NCBI GenBank assembly: GCA_963638365.1 | Contig: CAVHRK010000129.1 | Coordinates: forward strand, 22,330 to 86,329 | Origin: Suilimivivens sp963638365 | Lineage (GTDB): Bacteria; Bacillota; Clostridia; Lachnospirales; Lachnospiraceae | Length of the DNA: 64,000 bases | Reading direction: 5' to 3' | Shown here: piece by piece, positions 44,144 to 53,425 of the stretch | Position numbering within the stretch: position 1 is the first letter of the stretch | Layout: every line of letters begins with the position of its first letter | The notes under the pieces: generated by a model | Told to the model about the DNA's origin: nothing | Seen by the model: only the letters and a program-made list of their open reading frames with translations | Databases searched by the model: none | Program-made: the position numbers and the translations under genes

Positions 44144-45226
44144 ATGGAAATGACATTACGCTGGTACGGCAGCAAATCCGATTCCGTTACATTGCAGCAG
44201 ATCCGTCAGATTCCGGGCGTCACCGGAGTCATTACCACTCTTTATGAAACCGCTCCCGGCGATCTTTGGAAGCGTGAAGAGATTCATGCTTTAAAGGAGG
44301 AAGTGGAGGCTTCCGGATTACATATTTCCGGTATTGAAAGTGTAAATATTCACGACTCCATCAAGATCGGTTCTCCCGACCGGGACCAGTATATTGACAA
44401 CTATATTAAAACCCTGGAGCATCTTGGTGAGGAGGATATTCACCTGGTCTGCTATAATTTCATGCCGGTATTTGACTGGACAAGAACCGAACTTGCCCGC
44501 GTCCGTCCGGACGGTTCTACCGTGCTTGCCTACAGCCAGAAAACCATTGACAGCATCGATCCGATGAAAATGTTCGATTCCATTTCCGGAGATTCCAACG
44601 GCTTCGTCCTTCCCGGCTGGGAACCGGAGCGTATGGCACGGATCAAAGAACTGTTCGAGCTTTATCAGGATGTCGATGATGAGAAGCTTTTTGCAAACCT
44701 GAAGTACTTCCTCGAAGCAATCATGCCGGTATGTGACAAATATGACATCAACATGGCCATCCACCCGGACGATCCTGCCTGGAGCGTGTTCGGTCTTCCG
44801 CGCATCATCATCAACCTGCCGAATCTGCAGCATATGATGAACATGGTAGACAATCCGCATAATGGCGTCACCTTCTGCTCCGGCTCCTACGGAACCAATC
44901 CCGATAACGATCTGCCCGGAATGATCCGTGCCCTCAAGGGAAGAATCCACTTTGCACATGTCCGCAACCTGCAGCACAACTTTCCGGGTGACTTTGAAGA
45001 ATCCGCCCATCTTTCCGCAGATGGAAGCTTTGACATGTACGAGATTATGAAAGCCTTATATGATATTGATTTCACAGGACCGATCCGTCCCGATCACGGC
45101 AGAATGATCTGGGGTGAAGTTGCCATGCCCGGATACGGCCTGTATGACCGCGCACTCGGAGCCACCTACCTGAATGGTCTCTGGGAAGCCATTGTGAAAG
45201 GAGAAGCACGCCATGGAATTAAGTAA
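44144..45226 (+). CDS. uxuA: Mannonate dehydratase
   Basis: TIM-barrel enzyme of 360 residues that dehydrates D-mannonate to 2-keto-3-deoxygluconate in glucuronate breakdown. It starts with the typical LRWYG, and holds VCYNFMPVFDW (about 105-115), IHPDDPAW (about 206-213), CSGSYG and VRPDHG-like metal-site blocks. GGAGG lies 7 nt before the ATG. It overlaps the reductase gene by 14 nt. uxaC and the KDG kinase and aldolase are not in the window. Confidence 0.96.
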   Translation: MEMTLRWYGSKSDSVTLQQIRQIPGVTGVITTLYETAPGDLWKREEIHALKEEVEASGLHISGIESVNIHDSIKIGSPDRDQYIDNYIKTLEHLGEEDIHLVCYNFMPVFDWTRTELARVRPDGSTVLAYSQKTIDSIDPMKMFDSISGDSNGFVLPGWEPERMARIKELFELYQDVDDEKLFANLKYFLEAIMPVCDKYDINMAIHPDDPAWSVFGLPRIIINLPNLQHMMNMVDNPHNGVTFCSGSYGTNPDNDLPGMIRALKGRIHFAHVRNLQHNFPGDFEESAHLSADGSFDMYEIMKALYDIDFTGPIRPDHGRMIWGEVAMPGYGLYDRALGATYLNGLWEAIVKGEARHGIK

Positions 45227-46841
45227 AAAGGGACTTGCAGACCGCACTGCCTTTGAACAGAAAGGCTATGCCCTGCCACAGTTTGACCGTGAGGAAATGA
45301 TTGCAAAAACGAAAAAAGCTCCGCACTGGATCCACTTCGGTGCCGGCAATATCTTCCGTGCCTTTCAGGCCAATGTGATGCAGGAGCTGTTAAATAAAGG
45401 AATCATGGATACCGGACTTCTGGTAGCAGAAGGCTTTGATTATGAAATTATTGAAAAGATGAACCGTCCGCACGATGACTTAAGTATTCTGGTTACGCTC
45501 AAAGCCGATGGCAGCATCGAAAAGACCGTAGTCGGAAGCATTGCAGAATCCCTGATCTTAGACAGTCACAGAGAGTCTGAATTTGCACGCTTAAAGGAAG
45601 TGTTTGAAAGCCCTTCCCTGCAGATGGCAAGCTTTACCATTACCGAAAAGGGCTACAGCCTTGTAAACGGAAAAGGCGAACTTCTGCCTGCCGTATCTGC
45701 CGATTTTGCAAATGGGCCGGCCCGGTGTGAAAGCTATATTGGTAAAGTCGCTTCCCTCCTCTATTACCGCTATCTCCATGATAAGCTTCCGATTGCCATG
45801 GTCAGCATGGATAACTGCTCCCACAACGGCGATAAATTATATGCCGCCATCCACTCCTTTGCGAAGCAGTGGACGAAAAACAACCTCGTCCGCGACGGTT
45901 TCCTGCGCTATATTGAAAATCCTTCACTGGTTTCCTTCCCCTGGACGATGATCGACAAGATCACTCCCCGCCCGGATCCGAAGGTGGAACAGCTCCTTTT
46001 AAAGGATGAGATCGATGGGCTGTCCCCGGTAGTTACACAGAAAAACACCTATGTTGCTCCGTTTGTAAATGCCGAGGAATGCCAGTATCTCATCATCGAA
46101 GATCTGTTCCCGAACGGAAAGCTTCCCCTCGATGAGGCCGGCATTATCTATACCAGCCGGGAAACCGTGAATAAGGTGGAAAAGATGAAGGTATGTACCT
46201 GTCTGAATCCGCTCCATACCGCTCTTGCCATCTTCGGCTGCCTGCTTGGTTACACCCTGATTTCCGAAGAGATGAAGAATCCGTTATTAAAGAAGCTCGT
46301 GGAAACGATCGGCTGGAAGGAAGGCATGCCCGTAGTCGTGAATCCCGGAATCCTTCATCCCGAGGACTTCCTTACCGAGGTTCTGACAGTACGCATTCCG
46401 AATCCTTTTATGCCGGATACTCCGCAGAGAATCGCAACCGATACCTCCCAGAAGCTTCCGATCCGTTTTGGGGAAACCATCAAGGCGTACCAGACATCCG
46501 ATACCTTAAACCTTGCAGATCTTAAGATGATTCCGCTTGTTTTCGCCGGATGGCTGCGTTATCTGATGGGCATCGATGATACCGGAGCTACATTTGAAAG
46601 AAGCTCTGATCCACTCCTCGATGACCTGACGCCGTACCTTACCCGGTTTACGTTAGGAGTCGTTCCCTCCACAGAAGATACCGATAAAATCCTGTCCCCC
46701 ATTCTTCACAAAAAAGAAATCTGGGGCGTGGATCTGTACACCTGTGGACTTTCCGATCCCGTCATTTCCGGTTTCCGTGAAATGCTCACAGGTCCGGGTG
46801 CAGTTCAGAACACACTTACAAAATATGTTTCCATTTTATAG
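45213..46841 (+). CDS. uxuB: Fructuronate reductase (mannitol dehydrogenase family)
   Basis: NAD-dependent polyol dehydrogenase of 542 residues; the family includes UxuB, which reduces D-fructuronate to D-mannonate. The nucleotide-binding start HFGAGNIFRAF (about 41-51), the SMDNCSHNG block (about 200) and the catalytic Lys region (NKVEKMKVCTCLNPLH) are seen. It is somewhat longer than E. coli UxuB. Overlap with uxuA and the matching pathway step support the assignment; another fructuronate-like substrate remains possible. Confidence 0.9.
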   Translation: MELSKKGLADRTAFEQKGYALPQFDREEMIAKTKKAPHWIHFGAGNIFRAFQANVMQELLNKGIMDTGLLVAEGFDYEIIEKMNRPHDDLSILVTLKADGSIEKTVVGSIAESLILDSHRESEFARLKEVFESPSLQMASFTITEKGYSLVNGKGELLPAVSADFANGPARCESYIGKVASLLYYRYLHDKLPIAMVSMDNCSHNGDKLYAAIHSFAKQWTKNNLVRDGFLRYIENPSLVSFPWTMIDKITPRPDPKVEQLLLKDEIDGLSPVVTQKNTYVAPFVNAEECQYLIIEDLFPNGKLPLDEAGIIYTSRETVNKVEKMKVCTCLNPLHTALAIFGCLLGYTLISEEMKNPLLKKLVETIGWKEGMPVVVNPGILHPEDFLTEVLTVRIPNPFMPDTPQRIATDTSQKLPIRFGETIKAYQTSDTLNLADLKMIPLVFAGWLRYLMGIDDTGATFERSSDPLLDDLTPYLTRFTLGVVPSTEDTDKILSPILHKKEIWGVDLYTCGLSDPVISGFREMLTGPGAVQNTLTKYVSIL

Positions 46842-46850
46842 TTTTTCTTC

Positions 46851-46879
46851 TTGCATCTTTCCGTTATCTATGATATACT
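46851..46879 (+). promoter_or_regulatory. Promoter of the second AGCS symporter leader
   Basis: -35 TTGCAT (46851-46856), 17-nt spacer, -10 TATACT (46874-46879). It starts 9 nt after the uxuB stop. The predicted transcript begins about 100 nt before the symporter ATG. Confidence 0.65.
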
Positions 46880-46916
46880 TCGAAAATAAACATGATATCG
46901 AACAGGTAAATATGTC

Positions 46917-46953
46917 AGCGTGGACATCTTAGGATGTCTGCGCTTTTTCTTTT
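46917..46953 (+). terminator. Leader terminator (probable attenuator) before AGCS symporter 2
   Basis: A 12-bp stem (46917-46928 with 46933-46944, two G-U pairs), TTAG loop, then TTTTTCTTTT. The symporter ATG is only about 30 nt further, leaving no room for another promoter. An alternative pairing, ATGTC (46912-46916) with GACAT (46923-46927), would break the terminator stem. A six-codon frame with the product MSAWTS (46912-46932) overlaps both structures. Confidence 0.65.
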
Positions 46954-46982
46954 GCCCTGTAAACACAAAGGAGGAAACCGCT

Positions 46983-48461
46983 ATGGTAGAAATTATTACA
47001 AAGGTAAACAATACCATCAACAGTTTTGTATGGGGTGTTCCCATGTTAATCCTATTGGTTGGTACCGGTATTTTAATGACGGTCCTGACCAGATTCTTTC
47101 AGTTGTCCCATTTTAAACACTGGATGCATCATACAATCGGGGGAATTTTCCATGACAGGCATATCACCAGACATACAGACAAAGACGATCAGTCCATTTC
47201 CCAGTTTCAATCGCTTTGTACTGCCCTTGCCGCAACCATAGGAACGGGAAATATCGTTGGCGTTGCAAGTGCTCTGGTATCCGGTGGTCCGGGCGCAATC
47301 TTCTGGATGTGGGTTGTTGCTTTCTTTGGCATGATGACAAATTACTCCGAAAATGTTCTCGGTATTTATTATCGCCGCAAAAACGCAAAAAACGAATGGA
47401 GTGGCGGTGCAATGTATTACCTGAAGGATGGACTCGGCTCTTATAAAGGCTGCAGGTATATCGGTTCTGTTCTTGCCGTTTTATTCTCCGTCTTCTGCCT
47501 CATTGCTTCTTTCGGCATTGGTAATATGAGTCAGGTAAATTCCATTGCAGCAAATATGACTGCTGCCTTTTCCATTCCTCCTTTTGTTACCGGAGTTTTT
47601 CTCGTTATTATTGGTGCCATTGTCATTATCGGCGGATTGAAGCGTATTGCTTCTGTTGCCGAGAAACTGGTTCCGTTTATGGCAATTGTTTATATTCTTG
47701 GTGCTTTGGTTATTTTCTTTGCCAATATTGACCAGGCCGGTGCGGTATTTACCGCCATATTTAAAGGAGCCTTTGGTCTGCGTGCCGTAGGTGGCGGTAT
47801 CGTAGGATCCGGCGTTAAGCTGGCCCTTACCTGGGGAATGAAACGAGGTGTATTCTCGAATGAAGCCGGTCTTGGTTCCTCTGTTATGGTTCATTCCAAC
47901 TCCAATGTAAAGGAACCTGTCCGTCAGGGCATGTGGGGAATTTTTGAAGTATTCGCCGATACCATGATTGTCTGCACGCTGACCGCTTTTGCCGTTCTCT
48001 CATCCGGGCTGATCGATTTAAACACCGGTGCCGTATTAAGTGATGCCTCCGGTTCCGCTTTGGTAGGACAGGCATTTTCCACCGTCTTTGGAAGCTTTGG
48101 TCCGGCATTTATTGCAATTGCAATTCTGTTATTTGCTTTTTCAACAGTTCTGGGCTGGAGTCACTACGGCTCAAAAGCATGGGAATATTTATTCGGCGTG
48201 AAGTCGATCATTTTATATAAGACCGTTTTTGTTCTGATGATCTTTATTGGATGTATCATGAATTTGAGCCTCGCATGGGATTTATCCGATACCTTTAACG
48301 GATTGATGGCAATTCCCAACCTGATTGGTGTCATTGCGCTCTCTCCCATCGTTGTAAAAATAACCCGGAACTATGTGACCAGAAACATAAAAAAAGAAAA
48401 TGTGAAGCCAATGCTTTCTGCTTTTCCTGATATTCAGGCTGAGCAGGAAAAGGATTTATAA
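46983..48461 (+). CDS. AGCS family Na+:amino-acid symporter (second copy)
   Basis: Polytopic transporter of about 492 residues with the same landmarks as the first AGCS gene: LAATIGTGNIVGVASALVSGGPGA (about 85-108) and FSNEAGLGSS (about 290-299). ATG 46983 is preceded by AAAGGAGG at 8 nt; the longer frame begins inside the leader terminator. Probable substrate alanine, glycine or a related small amino acid. Expression appears to be set by the leader attenuator rather than by a glycine riboswitch. Confidence 0.93.
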   Translation: MVEIITKVNNTINSFVWGVPMLILLVGTGILMTVLTRFFQLSHFKHWMHHTIGGIFHDRHITRHTDKDDQSISQFQSLCTALAATIGTGNIVGVASALVSGGPGAIFWMWVVAFFGMMTNYSENVLGIYYRRKNAKNEWSGGAMYYLKDGLGSYKGCRYIGSVLAVLFSVFCLIASFGIGNMSQVNSIAANMTAAFSIPPFVTGVFLVIIGAIVIIGGLKRIASVAEKLVPFMAIVYILGALVIFFANIDQAGAVFTAIFKGAFGLRAVGGGIVGSGVKLALTWGMKRGVFSNEAGLGSSVMVHSNSNVKEPVRQGMWGIFEVFADTMIVCTLTAFAVLSSGLIDLNTGAVLSDASGSALVGQAFSTVFGSFGPAFIAIAILLFAFSTVLGWSHYGSKAWEYLFGVKSIILYKTVFVLMIFIGCIMNLSLAWDLSDTFNGLMAIPNLIGVIALSPIVVKITRNYVTRNIKKENVKPMLSAFPDIQAEQEKDL

Positions 48462-48478
48462 TTACAGTCATTCTACAA

Positions 48479-48515
48479 AAATTCAGGTATCAGAGTCATT
48501 CTGATACCTGAATTT
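48479..48515. terminator. Bidirectional terminator
   Basis: A 16-bp stem (48479-48494 with 48500-48515) around a GTCAT loop, with a T-run best on the minus strand. It separates the plus-strand symporter and the minus-strand GH35 operon, which converge here. Confidence 0.85.
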
Positions 48516-48546
48516 ATCTTGAAATCTATAAACTTCTACTGTCCTT

Positions 48547-50673
48547 TTATACCTCAACTTCTTCCTGATAAACGGTCTGTATCTCCCGGATCCGGAAGGC
48601 TGTTCCGTTTTGGAACTCCGGCAGCTTTTCTAAGAACACCGGTGCTCCTTCCTTTAAAGGCAGTACGGTTATCGTAAGCTCCTTTGGGAAATCGAAGTAG
48701 CCAAGGCTGAATACGGCCTGCTGCCCGGTATAGAAATAATCGTTTACCTTTTTTCCTCCGATCTCAATTTCCATGCCATTGCCATCGTAGGTCATGTACA
48801 GAAGAAGATCTTCTCCTTTCTTCCGGTTAAGAGGCTGATCATAAGAAATCGTTATATTATATTTATGGTTTTTTTCGCTGTTAGAATAGTTTCCATTTTC
48901 CCTTGCTGCACCTGCTACTACCAACTCATCACTGTATTCTTCCATGCGAATCCGCGCCGGAGCCTTCTTTTCTTCCATACGATAAACGTGAAATCTTCCT
49001 TCCGTTCCTTCTTCCTTCATTCCCTGCGGAAGTGCCTTAAGCGCCGGACAACTCAGGATCCTCTGTCCAGGAGTAGCAACAAAATGAATCTCACCGTCCT
49101 GCTCCCAGACATAATTATCGGAAAGAATCAGATAGTCCTGATCTGTTGTGACATGCCATGCATTCAGGGCTTCCTTTCTTGTGAGATGAAGAATATCCGC
49201 ATGCACCTCCGTCTCCCATTCATAGAAAGGATTCCGATCACCATAGAATACATAGATCTCCTGCTCTCCTCCCCGAAGCCTGCAAAGCGGTGTCGCCAGT
49301 GCACTCTTTAAAACCGCTTCTCCAAGCTTCATCCGGTACGGGAAAAAGCCATATTCCTTATCCTTCAGATCAAAGGCCGGGAATGTCACCGTATCTTCTC
49401 CACAACTTCCCTTTAAAATGAGATGCTCATGCTCTGCCATGGTTCTTCTTCGCTGATAATTGTTGAAAAAGACATAGCCGTGTGTCTCATCATGCCGACA
49501 GCTTACCCGGAGCGTCTGCAGATCCTCCGGCTTGATCTTTTCATCCGGAATCTCTGCCGGAAGGGCTGCCATGTCCTCTCCGAAATCCTGAAGGAAGTAA
49601 GCAAGCAGCTTAATCTCCTTTAAAGAATCCGATATTGTTCCATACTGCCGGATCGGCGCATTGAAATCGTAGTTAATCTCCGGCAGATCATTCGCATACC
49701 CGGTAGCTTTACTTTCCTGTAAGGTCGTAAGCTTTCCGTCCGGATTGCTTCCTCCATGATACATATAATATCCAAGAAGTCCTGCTCCGCTTCCCATTTT
49801 GACTAAGGACATTGCCCCGATATCCGGTCCTGTTGCCACAGGACGCCGGTGTGCGGTTACCTGCAGGCCGCCGCCTAACTCTGCCGTCAGATAAGGAAAG
49901 CTTGCCTCATCAAAGGTTACCGCATCCTCCACATGATGATCGCAGGCAATCAGTGCATCGTTCCGTTCATAACTGAATACATAATTGGTATTGGCAGAGA
50001 GTTCTTTCGTACTCTGATCCCAGGGTGCTTCACAATAGCCGCCCATCACGGGAATGCAATCCCCGATCACGGCTCCACCCCATCCGGTTGCAGTATAAAG
50101 CGGTACATCAAATCCAATTTCTTTCGCCATCTTTTGCAATGTCCGCATATGCTGCTCTCCCTTTTCTCCGGTAAAGCCGCCCACGTGTCCGTATTCATTC
50201 TCAATCTGCAATCCGATCACCGGACCTCCATCCTGATAAAGAAAGCCTTTTACCTGTTCATAAATCTGCTTCCAGTAGCGTTCTACATAACGCAGATATT
50301 CCGGATCATCGCTTCGAAGCTCCACGCCCTCTTTGTTCTGCAGCCAGTCCGGGAAACCTCCGTTGCGGCATTCCCCGTGCACCCAGGGCCCGACTCTTAA
50401 GAAGCTGTAAATACCAACCTTCTTACAACATTCCATAAAGTGATGCAGATCCCGGCATCCCGTAAAATCAAATTCCCCTTCGATTTCCTCATGGTGAATC
50501 CAGATCATATAGGAAGAGACAATCTGCACACCTGCGGCCTTCATCTTACGCAGCGATTCCTCCCACAGATCTTCCCGATACCGGCTGTAATGCATTTCCC
50601 CCATTACCGGAAACCATGGTTTTCCATCATAAGTCATATATTGTCTTGTAATGCCAAAATCACTATTTTTCAA
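48547..50673 (-). CDS. Glycoside hydrolase family 35 beta-galactosidase
   Basis: Cytoplasmic enzyme of about 708 residues removing terminal beta-galactose. The GH35 barrel contains GGPVIGLQIENEYG with the acid/base Glu at about 160, and TAELGGG with the nucleophile Glu at about 265; beta-sandwich domains follow (about 420-700). No signal peptide. The start is TTG 50673, with GGAGG 8 nt upstream; in-frame ATGs further up lack a ribosome site or lie in the LacI gene. It is last in an operon of permeases, binding protein and LacI regulator, so it cleaves an imported galactoside. Confidence 0.92.
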   Translation of the reverse strand: MKNSDFGITRQYMTYDGKPWFPVMGEMHYSRYREDLWEESLRKMKAAGVQIVSSYMIWIHHEEIEGEFDFTGCRDLHHFMECCKKVGIYSFLRVGPWVHGECRNGGFPDWLQNKEGVELRSDDPEYLRYVERYWKQIYEQVKGFLYQDGGPVIGLQIENEYGHVGGFTGEKGEQHMRTLQKMAKEIGFDVPLYTATGWGGAVIGDCIPVMGGYCEAPWDQSTKELSANTNYVFSYERNDALIACDHHVEDAVTFDEASFPYLTAELGGGLQVTAHRRPVATGPDIGAMSLVKMGSGAGLLGYYMYHGGSNPDGKLTTLQESKATGYANDLPEINYDFNAPIRQYGTISDSLKEIKLLAYFLQDFGEDMAALPAEIPDEKIKPEDLQTLRVSCRHDETHGYVFFNNYQRRRTMAEHEHLILKGSCGEDTVTFPAFDLKDKEYGFFPYRMKLGEAVLKSALATPLCRLRGGEQEIYVFYGDRNPFYEWETEVHADILHLTRKEALNAWHVTTDQDYLILSDNYVWEQDGEIHFVATPGQRILSCPALKALPQGMKEEGTEGRFHVYRMEEKKAPARIRMEEYSDELVVAGAARENGNYSNSEKNHKYNITISYDQPLNRKKGEDLLLYMTYDGNGMEIEIGGKKVNDYFYTGQQAVFSLGYFDFPKELTITVLPLKEGAPVFLEKLPEFQNGTAFRIREIQTVYQEEVEV

Positions 50674-50710
50674 AATTATTATCCTCCGGTTCTTCCGGTT
50701 TCTTTGCATG

Positions 50711-51691
50711 TTAAACCTGATTGGTTGATTTGCGAAAAAGAATCTCAAAGTCCACAAATGTCTTTTTCTGATATTCTTTTCCCTGCAGGGCGCTGATCAA
50801 TTGCTTACCGATGGTATTGCCGATCTGCCTTGCCGAAATATTCACCGCTGTAATCGGTGGTGAAAAGCTTTCCAGATTCGGGCTGTTATAAAACGCAGCA
50901 ATCGCAATATCCCTTGGAATCCGGTAGCCGTCTGCCTGCAGCTTCGACATGACCTTCGTGCAGACAATATCATCCCCGCAGAGTACACACTGTACCTTCT
51001 TTGACATCATATCCGCAAGTATGGAGTCCAGGGAATCCATTTTCAGATTCCCTGTATAAACTGCCTGATGCTCCATTCCAATTCCATTTTTTAACAATGC
51101 CTTCTGAAAGCCATCGTACCGGCTCCGGTTCACATGATAATCCAGATCCTCCACCAGCAGGGCAAACCTCCGGAACCCCTTACTGATTAAGAGCGAAGTC
51201 ATGTTTTCTGCTGCGGATTCATTATCGGTATCGACCTGGATCACTCGTTCATCTTCATACAGACCGGTAAGTCCTACCGGAAAATTCTGTTTCAGAAGAT
51301 ACTCAATGGCCTTATCATTTTCCAGACTTCTCGTCAGAATGATGCCGTCCACCTTCTTCTGCTCCACAAGCTTCTGGATTTTGGATATATCCATCGCCGT
51401 ACCGGTTGCCAGCAGTACATTATAATCCAGAATGGCTGCCGTTTCGCAGATGCCGAGCAGACAGTCATGGAAGTACGGATTTCCGTTCACGTACACATCC
51501 TCCGGAAATACCACGCCCAGATTGTGTGTCAGTTCTCCCTTCTGCTCCTTTTCTTCTTCCAGCTTCTGATGATTGGCATAGGCGATAATCCGGTTTCTGG
51601 TTTCTTCTCCGATCCGGCCTTTTCCGGATAATGCTCTGGACACGGTACTCTTCGATACTCCCAGATCTTTTGCAATGTCATCAAATGTCAT
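50711..51691 (-). CDS. LacI family transcriptional regulator (galactoside operon)
   Basis: Regulator of about 326 residues with a LacI helix-turn-helix (about 2-23, DDIAKDLGVSKSTVSRALSG) and a sugar-binding domain (about 60-320). ATG 51691 has AGGAG 9 nt upstream. It lies inside the operon between the binding protein and GH35 genes, so repressor level would follow operon expression. TTGCGCA motifs near the operon promoter are candidate operators. Confidence 0.93.
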   Translation of the reverse strand: MTFDDIAKDLGVSKSTVSRALSGKGRIGEETRNRIIAYANHQKLEEEKEQKGELTHNLGVVFPEDVYVNGNPYFHDCLLGICETAAILDYNVLLATGTAMDISKIQKLVEQKKVDGIILTRSLENDKAIEYLLKQNFPVGLTGLYEDERVIQVDTDNESAAENMTSLLISKGFRRFALLVEDLDYHVNRSRYDGFQKALLKNGIGMEHQAVYTGNLKMDSLDSILADMMSKKVQCVLCGDDIVCTKVMSKLQADGYRIPRDIAIAAFYNSPNLESFSPPITAVNISARQIGNTIGKQLISALQGKEYQKKTFVDFEILFRKSTNQV

Positions 51692-51729
51692 CGTGTTCTT
51701 TCTCCTGGTCTTACATATTATTCCGTGCA

Positions 51730-53328
51730 CTAATTCTTGGTAGCCAGATATTCCTCTGCCTGCTTCTGCATTTCTGCTAATACATCACGGATTCCTGCGC
51801 TCTCGAGTGCTGCGGAAAACTCTTCAATCGTTCCGTCCACATCATCGACAAGACCGTTTATGAGCGGATCATAGTAGTTACCAAGTGCTGCTTCTACTGC
51901 TGCGAACTGTACGCTCACCGGCGTGGAATCAAAGGTAAATCCATCATACGGATGTTCTTCTTTTACGTTTGAATTCCACTTTTCCATCAGACTATCGTAG
52001 GTCTCGTCAAGTTCGGTTCGATCTTCGGTATACTCTGTTCTCTGGATATTAATATTGGTCCATCCCCAGTTACAGTTGCTGGATACACCATAATTGGTTT
52101 CATCAATTACCTTATACTGGTCATCCCCGACTGCCTCCCAATGCTTTCCTTCAATACCAAGCATCGCAAGATCATAAATTTCCTGATTGGTCCAGAATTC
52201 ATTCAATACCATCATAGCACGTTCTTTGTTCTTGCTTGCTACATTAATTGCCATACCATTATTGATATAGGGCTTCACCTGCTTGGGCTGACCGGTAAGT
52301 GGATCACAAAGGGTTACGTTCCAATCCGGATTTTCTGCATTGGCCTGCTTCGCATAGTTCTTGCTGGATCCGATATTCCAGATCATCGCTGCTGTTCTGC
52401 CGGTTAAAAGTCCGGTCTGTCTTTCATCAGAGGAATTCAGCACATCGGATGACCAACAGCCTGCATCCGCAAGTTCCTTCATTTGTTTACAATAATCCGC
52501 AAATCCATCCCAGTCAAGCAGATAGTAGAAGTTCAGATCACTCGGATCCTGTGTATCGTAAAGTACAAGTTCGCCACTCTGCGGTGCACCACCTGTTGTA
52601 CACATTCCCTGATTACGGAAATACAGATACCACGGACCACCCTGACTTGCGTACATGCCATGATCCGCACAGGCAAGGAAGAATTCCTTCAGTTCATCCC
52701 AGCTTGTGATATCACTGATTCCGTATTCATCCATCAGATCCTTACGGACAGCCAGGACATCCTGACCAAATTCATTCTGGTAGTTCGGAACCATGTATAC
52801 CTGTCCGTCAATCTTTGCCTGATCCCATGCCATCTGCGGTACGGTTTCCCAAATTCCCGGTGCATAGGTCTTAATAAAATCTTCACTTAACGGATAAAAA
52901 CCTCCAAGGGATACGGTCTGCTCATAATGTCCCCAGCTTGTTGCCGTAAAGATCAGATCAAAATCCTCTCCTGCTGAAAATAACAATGAATATTTGGTAT
53001 CATGTTCTCCCCAGGATAAAAACTCTACATTTAAAGAACAGTTTAACTTTTCTTCCAGAATTTCATTAATTTTGCCATAAACCTCATCAAAGTCCGGGGT
53101 GCGGTCACCTAACAGATACATCGTAAGCTCCACATGCTCAGAAGTATCAATTGCAGTTGTTTCCGTGGTTTCTGTATCTGCTGTTTCCGCAGCTGTGCTT
53201 TCCTCTGTCCCTGTATCTTCCACAGCAGGTGTATCTGTTGCAGATGTACTTCCGCAGCCTGCCAGTACACTGATTGCCATTGCAGTTCCCAATAACAGGG
53301 ATAATAATTTCTTTCCTCTCTTCTTCAT
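51730..53328 (-). CDS. Extracellular sugar-binding lipoprotein
   Basis: Solute-binding protein of 532 residues for an ABC importer. It has a lipoprotein signal (lipobox LAGC, Cys 25), a Thr/Glu-rich linker (28-65), then a family-1 type binding domain similar to LplA-like proteins, with WGHYEQTVSLGGFYPLSEDF near 130-150. AAGGAGG lies 5 nt before the ATG. It follows the two permease genes; the ligand is probably a beta-galactoside oligosaccharide given GH35 downstream. Confidence 0.93.
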   Translation of the reverse strand: MKKRGKKLLSLLLGTAMAISVLAGCGSTSATDTPAVEDTGTEESTAAETADTETTETTAIDTSEHVELTMYLLGDRTPDFDEVYGKINEILEEKLNCSLNVEFLSWGEHDTKYSLLFSAGEDFDLIFTATSWGHYEQTVSLGGFYPLSEDFIKTYAPGIWETVPQMAWDQAKIDGQVYMVPNYQNEFGQDVLAVRKDLMDEYGISDITSWDELKEFFLACADHGMYASQGGPWYLYFRNQGMCTTGGAPQSGELVLYDTQDPSDLNFYYLLDWDGFADYCKQMKELADAGCWSSDVLNSSDERQTGLLTGRTAAMIWNIGSSKNYAKQANAENPDWNVTLCDPLTGQPKQVKPYINNGMAINVASKNKERAMMVLNEFWTNQEIYDLAMLGIEGKHWEAVGDDQYKVIDETNYGVSSNCNWGWTNINIQRTEYTEDRTELDETYDSLMEKWNSNVKEEHPYDGFTFDSTPVSVQFAAVEAALGNYYDPLINGLVDDVDGTIEEFSAALESAGIRDVLAEMQKQAEEYLATKN

Positions 53329-53425
53329 AAAAACCTCCTTAACACTTTTTCTTTTTAATTTTAATTAAAATTGCCGTTGCGCACCGGACAATTTACTTTC
53401 TCATTGAACCATTATCGTTTTTTAT

